Made by a program: the position numbers and the translations under genes
In this document: piece after piece, positions 15,799-23,605 of the stretch
Layout: each line of letters begins with the position of its first letter
How positions within the stretch are numbered: the first letter of the stretch is position 1
Notes under the pieces: generated by a model
Seen by the model: the letters and a program-made list of their open reading frames with translations, nothing else
Databases searched by the model: none
What the model was told of the DNA's origin: nothing
Source of the DNA: Saccharothrix longispora
GTDB taxonomy: Bacteria > Actinomycetota > Actinomycetes > Mycobacteriales > Pseudonocardiaceae
DNA length: 64,000 nucleotides
NCBI RefSeq assembly: GCF_030852425.1
Contig: NZ_NSDM01000001.1
Span: 806,001-870,000 of the forward strand
Direction: 5' to 3'

Positions 15799-16896
15799 AT
15801 GATCCCGATTACTGTCGTTGACGTAGCTGCCGCCGAGCAGTTGGTCCTCCAAGTGCTGCGGTCGGGAGCGATCGCGCAGGGACCGATGGTCAAGCGGTTC
15901 GAGGACGCGTTCACCGGGGTCGCGGGCGTGCCGCACGCGGTCGCCGTGAACAACGGGACGACCGCCCTGGTGGCCAGCCTCCAGGTGCTCGACCTCCAGC
16001 CGGGTGACGAGGTGGTCACCTCGCCGTTCACCTTCGTCGCCACGCTCAACGCGATCCTGGAGGCGGGTGCGACCGCGCGCTTCGCGGACATCCGCGACGA
16101 CGACTTCTGCCTCGACCCGGCGGCGGTCGCCGCGGCCGTGACCCCGCGCACCAAGGTCCTGATGCCCGTGCACCTCTACGGGCAGATGGCCGACATGGGC
16201 GCGCTGGTCCCGCTGGCGGAGCAGCACGGGCTCGCCATCGTCGAGGACGCCGCGCAGGCCGTCGGGGCCACCTACGAGGGCCGCGCGGCGGGGAGCTACG
16301 GGCTCGGCTGCTTCTCGCTCTACGCGACCAAGAACATCACCACCGCCGAGGGCGGCGTCATCACCACCGGTGACGACGTGCTCGCCGACCGGCTGCGGGT
16401 GCTGCGCAACCAGGGGATGCGGCAGCGCTACCAGTACGAGGTCGCCGGCCACAACTACCGGATGACCGACGTGCACGCGGCCATCGGCATCCCCCAGCTC
16501 GAACAGCTGGAGACCATCACCGACGCCCGCCGGCGCAACGCCGAGGCGCTGTCGAAGGGCCTGGCCGACATCACCGGCCTGCGCGTGCCCCCGGTCCTGC
16601 CCGGTCGCACCCACGTGTGGCACCAGTACACCGTGCTCGTCACGGACGACGCCGCGGTCGGCCGCGACGAGTTCGCGGCGAAGCTCACCGAGAAGGGCAT
16701 CGGCAACGGGATCTACTACCCGAAGGCGGTGTTCGACTACGACTGCTACCGGGACAACCCGAACGTCATCGCCTCGGACGTGCCGGTCGCCGAGCGGGTC
16801 GCCCGCCAGGCGCTGTCGCTGCCCGTGCACCCCAAGCTCACCGAGGCCGACCTCGACACGATCGTCACCACCGTCCGGGAGGTGCTGGGAGCATGA
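15799..16896 (+). CDS. DegT/DnrJ/EryC1/StrS aminotransferase (GnnB/WbpE-like)
   Basis: 365 residues, PLP-dependent sugar aminotransferase. NNGTTALVASL, the SPFTFVAT strand, the Asp in VEDAAQAVGA, and Lys178 in CFSLYATKNITTAEGG (Schiff-base lysine) mark the family. It would transaminate a 3- or 4-keto nucleotide sugar. With the GnnA/WbpB-like oxidoreductase that overlaps its stop by 4 bp (ATGA), the natural reading is conversion of UDP-GlcNAc to a 3-amino sugar. I chose the ATG before IPITVVDV; an upstream GTG-type extension is not coding-like. The 138-bp gap to the divergent acyltransferase should hold both promoters. Confidence 0.9.
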   Translation: MIPITVVDVAAAEQLVLQVLRSGAIAQGPMVKRFEDAFTGVAGVPHAVAVNNGTTALVASLQVLDLQPGDEVVTSPFTFVATLNAILEAGATARFADIRDDDFCLDPAAVAAAVTPRTKVLMPVHLYGQMADMGALVPLAEQHGLAIVEDAAQAVGATYEGRAAGSYGLGCFSLYATKNITTAEGGVITTGDDVLADRLRVLRNQGMRQRYQYEVAGHNYRMTDVHAAIGIPQLEQLETITDARRRNAEALSKGLADITGLRVPPVLPGRTHVWHQYTVLVTDDAAVGRDEFAAKLTEKGIGNGIYYPKAVFDYDCYRDNPNVIASDVPVAERVARQALSLPVHPKLTEADLDTIVTTVREVLGA

Positions 16897-17870
16897 GCGC
16901 GCTGCCGCGGATCGCCGTCGTCGGCGTCGGCTCGATGGGATCGCTGCACGCCCGGGTCATCGCCCAGAGCGAGCGCTGCGAACTCGCGCTGATCGTCGAC
17001 CCGCGCGAGGAGATCGGCCGGACCGTCGCCGGCAAGTACGACACGACGTGGTCGCCGGAGATGGGCGACCTCGACGGGATCGACGCGGTGGTCCTCGCGT
17101 CGAGCACCGAGAGCCACCACGGCCTCGCCCTGGAGGTGCTGGAGAAGGGCAAGCCGCTGCTGGTGGAGAAGCCGGTGTGCGCGAGCCTCCCGCAGACCGA
17201 GGAGGTCCTGGCACTCGCCGAGTCGAAGGGCCTGCCGGTCGTGTGCGGCCTGCTGGAGCGCTACAACCCGGCCGTCATGACCGCCCTCGGCATGCTGGAG
17301 GAGCCGGTCTACGTCTCCGCCGCGCGGCACTCGCCCTACGCGCCGCGCATCCGCACCGGGGTCGCGTGGGACCTGCTGGTGCACGACGTCGACCTGGCGG
17401 TCCAGTGCTTCGGCGGCGCCGAGCCCGAGCGGGTCGCCGCCGGCATCGCCCAGTTCCACCCCCAGTCCGTCCCGGGCGCCGAGGACGTGGTGGACGCGCT
17501 GCTCACCTTCCCCGCCGGCGGGATCGCCACGATCTCGGCCAGCAGGCTCGGGCAGCGCAAGGTGCGGTCCCTGACGATCCAGGAGCTCGAGCGCACCATC
17601 GAGGTCGACCTGCTGCGCCGCGACGTGACCATCTACCGGCACATCTCGCACGACTCGGACCCCGAGGGCCGCGGCTACCGCCAGCAGACGGTGATCGAGA
17701 TCCCGGAGCTGGTCACCGCCCGCGAGCCGCTGGCGACCCAGTTGGACCGCTTCCTGGACCTGGTCGCGGGCAAGGGCGACGCGGACGACGAGCGCCGCCG
17801 CATCCTCCCGTCGCACCGGGCCGTCGCGGCCGTGCACGCCGACCGCCTGGTCGACGCCCGGCGGGGCTGA
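16893..17870 (+). CDS. Gfo/Idh/MocA oxidoreductase (GnnA/WbpB-like)
   Basis: 325 residues. An NAD(P)-binding Rossmann motif (IAVVGVGSMGSLHARVI) precedes the catalytic EKPV motif (LLVEKPVCAS) and a C-terminal alpha/beta domain with HDVDLAVQCFGG. GnnA and WbpB oxidise the 3-OH of UDP-GlcNAc or its uronic acid for the paired aminotransferase; neighbourhood and family fit that role here. The start overlaps the aminotransferase stop. A strong terminator follows. No UDP-GlcNAc 6-dehydrogenase (WbpA) is seen in the window, which favours a GnnA-type over a WbpB-type pathway. Confidence 0.88.
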   Translation: MSALPRIAVVGVGSMGSLHARVIAQSERCELALIVDPREEIGRTVAGKYDTTWSPEMGDLDGIDAVVLASSTESHHGLALEVLEKGKPLLVEKPVCASLPQTEEVLALAESKGLPVVCGLLERYNPAVMTALGMLEEPVYVSAARHSPYAPRIRTGVAWDLLVHDVDLAVQCFGGAEPERVAAGIAQFHPQSVPGAEDVVDALLTFPAGGIATISASRLGQRKVRSLTIQELERTIEVDLLRRDVTIYRHISHDSDPEGRGYRQQTVIEIPELVTAREPLATQLDRFLDLVAGKGDADDERRRILPSHRAVAAVHADRLVDARRG

Positions 17871-17886
17871 TCCGACACCCGACGAC

Positions 17887-17917
17887 GGAGGGGGCGTCCC
17901 GCCCGGGACGCCCCTCC
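17887..17917. terminator. Hairpin terminator
   Basis: A 14-bp GC stem (GGAGGGG(G)CGTCCCG pairing with CGGGACGCCCCTCC, one bulged G) lies between the oxidoreductase and the convergent 2-epimerase gene and can serve both. Confidence 0.75.
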
Positions 17918-17936
17918 TGTCCGCGGTGCGGCGGGG

Positions 17937-19034
17937 TCACACGTAGCCGAGCCGGTCCAGGGTGTCCGCGATGACCTCGCTCGGGTGGTACTGGTCCATC
18001 ATGGACGGACGTCGCAGCGTCTCGTGCTCGGCGAGGAACTCCTCCAGCTTGTCCGCGCGCATCCCGGTCAGCACGATGTTCTGCCCGAGTCCCTGGTGCC
18101 GCTCGGTCCGCTCGCGGTGGATGGCGCACGGCATGCCGAGGTAGGCGCCCTCCTCCTGGAGCCCGCCGGAGTCGGTGACGACGAACTCCGCCCGCGTCAG
18201 CAGCGGCAGGAACTCCAGGTAGCGCAGCTTCGGCCGCAGCACGAAGCGCTCGTCGTCGAACAGCCCGTTCAGGCCGAGGGCATCGAGGCGCTCGCGCTCG
18301 TGGGCGCCGACCAGGTACAGCAGCGGGGTCTTCTCGCTCGCCCCCTTCAGGACCTGGAGCACCTCCCGGAACTTCTCCGGTCGCTGGAGGAGCTCGAACC
18401 GGTGCAGCGTCACCAGGCCGAACTCGGCGGGCAGGTCGTACGGCGCCCGGCCGCCCTCCTTGGCGAGCCTGAGCGCGTCGATGACCGTGTTGGCGCCGGT
18501 GTCGACCACCACGCCGCGCGCGCGGCGCAGGTTGCGCACCTCGCGGGGCGTCGGGGCGAAGTGGATGTCGACCAGGCGGGCGGCGAGGCGCCGGTTGGCC
18601 TCCTCGGGCAGCGGGCTGAGCAGGCTGCCGCTGCGCGTGCCGGCCTCGACGTGCGCGACGCGGGCGCCCAGGATGCGGCCGATCAGCGAGCCGTAGGGCG
18701 TGGTGAACGTGTCGCCGTGAACGACGACCACACCCGGCTTGCCGTCCGACTCCAGCGCGGCCCGGAGCTCCTTGCGCCGCCCGGCCACGGACCTGGCCAC
18801 GGAGGCCGCCCAGCGGGGCACCTGCGCGGGCCGCTCCAGGTTGCGCGCGCTCCGCTCCGGCACGAGCCAGACGTCGGGCTTGGACAGCCCGAGGTCCTTC
18901 AGGGTGTCCGCGACCTCGTCCACGTGCTGCGCGGTGAACCACAACTGCGGCGTGGCGCCACGGGCGACGAGCGCGTGGTGCACCGGAGCGATCTTGATCA
19001 GCTCCGCGGTGGTGCCCACGATGAAAGAAATCAC
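17937..19034 (-). CDS. UDP-GlcNAc 2-epimerase-like protein (copy 1)
   Basis: 365 residues of the WecB/NeuC/WbpI epimerase fold. Conserved parts are VGTTAELIKIAPVHHAL, VVVHGDTFTT (the usual QGDTxT is HGDTFT here), HVEAGTRSG, and TDSGGLQEEGAYLGMPC (UDP-binding region). It converts UDP-GlcNAc, or a 3-amino derivative, to the manno isomer. The GTG start follows AGAGGGAAG by 9 nt and gives exactly the length of copy 2 (21424-22521), which is clearly paralogous over its full length. The adjacent GnnA/GnnB-like genes suggest a WbpI-like role, but simple ManNAc synthesis is possible. Confidence 0.87.
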   Translation of the reverse strand: MISFIVGTTAELIKIAPVHHALVARGATPQLWFTAQHVDEVADTLKDLGLSKPDVWLVPERSARNLERPAQVPRWAASVARSVAGRRKELRAALESDGKPGVVVVHGDTFTTPYGSLIGRILGARVAHVEAGTRSGSLLSPLPEEANRRLAARLVDIHFAPTPREVRNLRRARGVVVDTGANTVIDALRLAKEGGRAPYDLPAEFGLVTLHRFELLQRPEKFREVLQVLKGASEKTPLLYLVGAHERERLDALGLNGLFDDERFVLRPKLRYLEFLPLLTRAEFVVTDSGGLQEEGAYLGMPCAIHRERTERHQGLGQNIVLTGMRADKLEEFLAEHETLRRPSMMDQYHPSEVIADTLDRLGYV

Positions 19035-19364
19035 CGGAAGTCGCTTCCCTCTAGGCTGGAACCAGCTCAGCCGCGCGCGGCTGCGAACCCGACCGAGTGT
19101 AATCTCCACCATCGTGAGCCAGTCCGCCGTCACCCGGGCACCGATGCCCGGTGCCGCCCTCCCCCGGGTACGACGGGGAAGAGCGGATCGGCGGCTCACC
19201 GGCTTCCACCGCGGCGGAAGCGTGCCGGGGCCGGCGTCCGCGCCCGCCCCCACCGGGTCCTTCCGCGACACCGCGCCGTCCCGGTCCCTTCACGTGACAC
19301 CGGTGCCGGCACCGCGAGCCGAGCCGCCTCCCGCCATTCCACCGACTGGGGATCGAACGCTCTC
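19035..19364. other. Gene-free divergent intergenic region
   Basis: 330 bp between the 2-epimerase and the DUF6541-like membrane protein, which are transcribed away from each other. No credible reading frame was seen. It should contain both promoters; a GTGTAATCT segment near 19097-19105 is the only AT-rich patch, and no clear -35/-10 pair could be fixed. Confidence 0.5.
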
Positions 19365-21344
19365 ATGGGTGCACTGGTAGTACTCGCTTTCTGGCTGCCG
19401 GGGCTCGCCCTGGGCCTGACCCTGCGGCTGAGAGGGTGGACCCTCGCCGCCGCCGCGCCGGTGCTGACGTTCGGCGGCATCTCGATCGGCACGGTCGTGC
19501 TGGGCCGGCTCGGCATCCCCTGGGACCTGCTGAACGTCGTCCTGTGGTTCGCGGTCCTGGCGCTCGTGGTGGGCGTCCCGACCTGGCTGGTCGCCCGCCG
19601 GAAGGCGGGCTCCGCCGCCGCTCCCGCCACGGGTGACGACGCCGCCGGGCACGGCTCGGCCGCGTCGGACGGCACGTCCGCCGGGACCGACGCCGCCCCG
19701 CGTCCGCTGCGCGACAACCTGCTCGTCCTGGCGGGCGTCGTGGCGGGCATGGCGGTCGGGGTGGTGACCTTCATGCGCGGCCTCGGCTGGAGCCTCGCCA
19801 CCATCAACCAGGACTGGGACGCCCCGTACCACGGCAACGCGATCCGCTGGATCTCGGAGCACGAGGACTCGTTGCCCGCCTCGCTGGCGCCCACCGCGAA
19901 CCTGCCGGGCAAGGTCGACTACTTCTACCCCAACACGTACCACGCGCTGCTCGCGCCGATGCTGGACGGCGTCGCGGCGATGCCGCAGCTGCTGAACCTC
20001 GCGGTGCTGTCCGTCGTCATCGCGTGGCCCCTCGGCATCGCGGCCCTCGCGCTCGCCTGGCGGATGCCGCCGCTGACCGCCGCCGTCGCCGCCGCGGTCT
20101 CCACCTGGTTCACCGCGTTCCCGTACGACTCCCTGTGGCGCGGTCCGCTGTGGCCGTTCGTCGCCGGTGTCGCCCTGGTGCCCGCCACCCTCGCGCTGGC
20201 CCGCAGGATCTTCACCGACCGCGGCCTCACCGGACCGCTCGCCGTCGCCCTCGCCCTCGCGGGTCTCGTCGGCCTGCACACCAGCCTGGCCTTCGTCGTC
20301 GCCGTCTACGCGGTGATCCTGCTCGTGTTCCTGGCCGTCCGGCTGGAGCCGGTGGACTGGAGGCGGAGCGCGCTGCCCCTCGCCGTCACGGCGGTGCTGG
20401 CGGTGCTGGCGGTGGTCCCCATCGTGCTGCCCGCGTTCGGCCCGTCGGCCGGCGTGACCGCGGCGCAGTGGGCCGAGTTCGCCACCCCCGTCGAAGGTTT
20501 CGGCCAGGTGGCGCTGTTCTCCCCGGTCACCGGGTTCCCCCAGTGGTTCCTCGGCGCCGCCGCGTGCGCCGGCGTGGTGCTGATGGTGCTGCACCGCCGG
20601 ATGCCGTGGGTGGTCGCGACCTACGTCGTCTTCGGCGCCGTCTACGCCGCCTGCGCCTCGCTGGACAACGACTTCGTCGACCTCGTCACCGGCCCCTTCT
20701 ACAACGACGCGTGGCGGTTCGCGGCCCTCCTGCCGCTGGCCGGCGCGCTCGGCGTGGGCGAACTCGTGTGGACGCTCGCCCGGTCCGCCTCGGAACGCGC
20801 CTCGTCGCGGGTCGGCGCCGCCCGGGCGGCGTTCGCGGTGCCCGTGGCCGTCGCCCTGGTGGCGGTCGCCGTGCTGGGCGTGCTCGGCAAGGGCGCGTAC
20901 ATCGGCCGCAACTCCGAGCGCCTCGCGCAGTCCAACAAGAGCGGGCCGACGGTCCTGCCGGGGGAGCGCGACGCCTACCGGTGGCTCGCGGAGCACTCCG
21001 AGGGCAAGCCCGTGATGAACGACCGGCTCGACGGCTCGGTGTGGATGTACGCCCTCGCGGGGGTCAAGCCCGTCGAGTGGACCTTCTACGGCGCCACCGA
21101 GGAGAGCGACGCCGGCCGGCTCACGTGGCACCTCCAGGAGATCGACACCGACCCGTCGGTGCGCGAGGCGATCCGCGAGCTGGGCGTGAAGTACTTCCTG
21201 GTCGGGCGCGGCCTGGTGCGCGCCGAGATGAAGCCGGCGCCGGGCCTGGAGGACATCGAGGACATGCCGCAGATGCGGAAGGTCTACTCGAACCCGGACG
21301 CGGCGGTCTACGAACTGGTGGACGACGCCCTCGCGGACTCCTGA
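19365..21344 (+). CDS. Large polytopic membrane protein, DUF6541-like
   Basis: 659 residues with about 13-14 membrane helices followed by an outside C-terminal domain (about 520-659). An acidic/aromatic loop after the fourth helix (INQDWDAPYHGNAIRW, then PNTYHALLAP) resembles the Asp-containing first loop of GT-C glycosyltransferases, and the tail (MNDRLDGSVWMYALAG) resembles those enzymes' periplasmic domain. I associate this architecture with DUF6541. A lipid-linked-sugar glycosyltransferase role is plausible but unproven. It is flanked on both sides by paralogous 2-epimerase genes on the opposite strand, which suggests its donor contains a ManNAc-type sugar. Confidence 0.72.
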   Translation: MGALVVLAFWLPGLALGLTLRLRGWTLAAAAPVLTFGGISIGTVVLGRLGIPWDLLNVVLWFAVLALVVGVPTWLVARRKAGSAAAPATGDDAAGHGSAASDGTSAGTDAAPRPLRDNLLVLAGVVAGMAVGVVTFMRGLGWSLATINQDWDAPYHGNAIRWISEHEDSLPASLAPTANLPGKVDYFYPNTYHALLAPMLDGVAAMPQLLNLAVLSVVIAWPLGIAALALAWRMPPLTAAVAAAVSTWFTAFPYDSLWRGPLWPFVAGVALVPATLALARRIFTDRGLTGPLAVALALAGLVGLHTSLAFVVAVYAVILLVFLAVRLEPVDWRRSALPLAVTAVLAVLAVVPIVLPAFGPSAGVTAAQWAEFATPVEGFGQVALFSPVTGFPQWFLGAAACAGVVLMVLHRRMPWVVATYVVFGAVYAACASLDNDFVDLVTGPFYNDAWRFAALLPLAGALGVGELVWTLARSASERASSRVGAARAAFAVPVAVALVAVAVLGVLGKGAYIGRNSERLAQSNKSGPTVLPGERDAYRWLAEHSEGKPVMNDRLDGSVWMYALAGVKPVEWTFYGATEESDAGRLTWHLQEIDTDPSVREAIRELGVKYFLVGRGLVRAEMKPAPGLEDIEDMPQMRKVYSNPDAAVYELVDDALADS

Positions 21345-21367
21345 CGGGGGCGGCCCCCGGAACGACG

Positions 21368-21400
21368 ACGGCCCGAGGTGGTGACACCACCTCGGGCCGT
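21368..21400. terminator. Strong bidirectional terminator
   Basis: A perfect 14-bp stem (ACGGCCCGAGGTGG with CCACCTCGGGCCGT, loop TGACA) lies between the convergent DUF6541-like and second 2-epimerase genes. TT follows on the plus strand. Confidence 0.85.
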
Positions 21401-21423
21401 TCCGCACCGGGAGGGTGCGTCGG

Positions 21424-22521
21424 TCAGACGTAACCGAGCTGCGCCAGCGTGTCGACGATGACCTGGCTCGGGTGGTACTTCTCCATCACGGACGGGCGAC
21501 GCAGCGTCTCGTGCTCGTCGAGGAACTTCGCCAGCTTGTCCGACCGCATCCCGGTCAGCACGATGTTCTCGCCCAAGCCCTGCTTGGTCTCGGTGCGCTC
21601 GCGGTGGATCGCGCACGGCATGCCCAGGTACGCGCACTCCTGCTGGAGGCCGCCGGAGTCGGTGACCACGAACTTCGCGCGCGCCAGGATCGGCAGGAAC
21701 TCCAGGTAGCGGCGCTTGGGGCGCATGATGAACCGCTCGCCGTCGAACAGGTCGGCCCAGCCGTGCCGCTCGATGCGCTCGCGCTCCGGCGCGCCCGCCA
21801 AGTACAGCATCGGCGTCCGCTCCGAGGCCTTGCGCAGCAGCTCCAAGGCCTCGCGGAACTTGTCCGCGCGCTGCACCAGCTCGAACCGGTGCAGGGTGGC
21901 GAGGCCGAACTCCGGAGGCAGGTCGTCCTCGGTGGTCGAGTCGATCGCCAGGCGCATCGCGTCGATCACCGTGTTCGCACCGGTGTCCACGACCACGCCG
22001 CGCGCGCGGCGCAGGTTGTGGACCTCGTTGTCGCTCGGCGCGAAGTGGATGTCGGTCAGCTTCGACGCGATCCGCCGGTTCAGCTCCTCGGGCAGCGGGC
22101 TGAGCAGGCTGCCGCTGCGCATGCCTGCCTCGACGTGGGCCACGCGGGCACCCAGGAGGCGGCGCGCGACGAACGAGCCGTACGGGGTGGTGAAGGTGTC
22201 GCCGTGCACGACCACCAGGCCCGGCCTGCCGTCGGACGCCAGTGCCGCGCGCATCTGCTTGCGCTGGTTCAGCGCGGTCCGGGCCACGGACAGCGCCCAG
22301 CCGGGGACGTGCGACGGCGTCTCCAGGTTCCGAGCGCGGTTGCGCGGCACCAACCACAGGTCGGGCTCGGGCAGCCGCAGGTCCTCCAGGGTGTCGGCGA
22401 CCTCGTCGACGTGCTGCGCGGTGAACCACAGCAGTGGTTTCGTGCCCCGGGCGACCAAGGCGTGGTAGACGGGCGCCACCTTGATGAGTTCAGCGGTGGT
22501 GCCTGCGATGAAGGCGATCAC
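21424..22521 (-). CDS. UDP-GlcNAc 2-epimerase-like protein (copy 2)
   Basis: 365 residues, the same length and clearly paralogous to the copy at 17937-19034. Shared blocks include FTAQHVDEVADTL, VVHGDTFTTPYGS, NLRRARGVVVDTGANTVID, TDSGGLQ and ENIVLTGMR-type endings. Differences cluster in the middle, including the segment between the two domains (DSTTEDDLPPEFG against RAPYDLPAEFG). The GTG start matches copy 1. It is divergent from a GT2 gene, 52 bp apart. Either it is a redundant duplicate or the two act on different UDP-sugars. Confidence 0.87.
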   Translation of the reverse strand: MIAFIAGTTAELIKVAPVYHALVARGTKPLLWFTAQHVDEVADTLEDLRLPEPDLWLVPRNRARNLETPSHVPGWALSVARTALNQRKQMRAALASDGRPGLVVVHGDTFTTPYGSFVARRLLGARVAHVEAGMRSGSLLSPLPEELNRRIASKLTDIHFAPSDNEVHNLRRARGVVVDTGANTVIDAMRLAIDSTTEDDLPPEFGLATLHRFELVQRADKFREALELLRKASERTPMLYLAGAPERERIERHGWADLFDGERFIMRPKRRYLEFLPILARAKFVVTDSGGLQQECAYLGMPCAIHRERTETKQGLGENIVLTGMRSDKLAKFLDEHETLRRPSVMEKYHPSQVIVDTLAQLGYV

Positions 22522-22560
22522 GGAGTGGACCCCTGAGGCTTGGGATCGATGGGCCGCCTG

Positions 22561-22566
22561 GATACT
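22561..22566 (+). promoter_or_regulatory. -10 box for the glycan operon (leaderless)
   Basis: GATACT lies 7 nt before the GTG of the GT2 gene, with a TTGGGA about 15 nt upstream as a possible -35. No ribosome binding site is present, so translation is probably leaderless. Confidence 0.45.
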
Positions 22567-22573
22567 GTCAGCT

Positions 22574-23605
22574 GTGACGAGCCGGAGCAAATCCCTCGAC
22601 AGCGGTCCCGGCCTCAGCGTTGTGATGCCGGTCTTCAACGAGCAGGACTGGATCGAGAAATCGATCGAGGCGTTGCGGATCGCGCTGGACAAGGCAGCCT
22701 GGCCCGCTGAGATCCTCGTCGTCGACGACGGCAGCACGGACGAGACGCCGCAGCGCCTGGCGCGCACCGGGGTCACCGTCCTGACCCAGCCCAACCGCGG
22801 TCGCTTCGCGGCCCGGCAGGCGGGCATCGAGGCAGCGCGCGGCGAGCGCGTCCTCCTGCTCGACAGCCGGGTGCTGATCGACCCGGAGGCGCTCGTGCAC
22901 CTCAAGCAGCAGCTGCGCGAGCACCCGGAGCGCGTGGTCTGGAACGGGCACGTGAACGTCCAGTCGGCGGGCAACCCCTACGGCGGCTTCTGGGCCGGCC
23001 TCGTGGCCGTCGCCTGGCGCCGTTACCTCGCCGACCCCCGCCCGGTGTCGTTCGGCGCGGAGGAGTTCGACCTCTTCCCCAAGGGCACGGGTTTCTTCTG
23101 CGCTCCGCGCGCCATGCTCGTCGAGGCCGCCTCGTCGTTCTCGTCGCTGTTCGAGGACGTGCGGCTGGCGAGCGACGACACGCGGATGCTCCGGTGGGTC
23201 GCCGAGCGCGAGCGCATCCACCTGAGCCCCGACTTCTCCGCGACCTACCACAGCCGCGACTCGCTGAAGAAGTTCGTCCGGCACGCCTACTTCCGCGGCA
23301 CCACCTTCGTGGACGGCTACCTGGACTCGCCCGGTCCGGCGCGCACCGCGGCGTTCGTGGCCGGCGGCGTCGGCCTGGCCGGCCTGGTCGTCCTGGTGAA
23401 GCGGCCCAAGACCGCGCTCGCCCTCCTGGCCGCCGGGTCGGCCGCGGCGGGCGCGGTGTCCCGCAAGTCCGGCGCGACCGCCTCGCAGGCCGGGGCGGTC
23501 GCCCGGCTCATGCCGCTCTTCGCCGCCTGCTTCGGCTCCGGTGTCCTCCGCGGTCTGGTCCTGACCGCCCGCAAGGCACTGGCCACGAGGGGGCAGGGCA
23601 GGTGA
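22574..23605 (+). CDS. GT2-family glycosyltransferase with C-terminal membrane segment
   Basis: 343 residues. The GT-A fold starts LSVVMPVFNEQDWIEKSI, with ILVVDDGSTDETP for nucleotide binding; LLDSRVLIDP takes the usual DxD place (DSR rather than DAD). The acceptor-side region has DDTRMLRWV, and the C-terminal part (about 255-320) has two hydrophobic segments that could anchor it to the membrane. It is the first gene of an apparent operon of GT2, flippase-like, GT2 and DUF2304 genes. The GTG of the next gene overlaps its stop. Sugar and acceptor are unknown. Confidence 0.83.
   Translation: MTSRSKSLDSGPGLSVVMPVFNEQDWIEKSIEALRIALDKAAWPAEILVVDDGSTDETPQRLARTGVTVLTQPNRGRFAARQAGIEAARGERVLLLDSRVLIDPEALVHLKQQLREHPERVVWNGHVNVQSAGNPYGGFWAGLVAVAWRRYLADPRPVSFGAEEFDLFPKGTGFFCAPRAMLVEAASSFSSLFEDVRLASDDTRMLRWVAERERIHLSPDFSATYHSRDSLKKFVRHAYFRGTTFVDGYLDSPGPARTAAFVAGGVGLAGLVVLVKRPKTALALLAAGSAAAGAVSRKSGATASQAGAVARLMPLFAACFGSGVLRGLVLTARKALATRGQGR

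Noticed and set aside
17985-19364. Upstream extension of the DUF6541-like gene to more than 1100 codons
   Set aside because: The extra part is antisense to the 2-epimerase gene and the intergenic region; hydrophobic coding sequence begins at the ATG at 19365.
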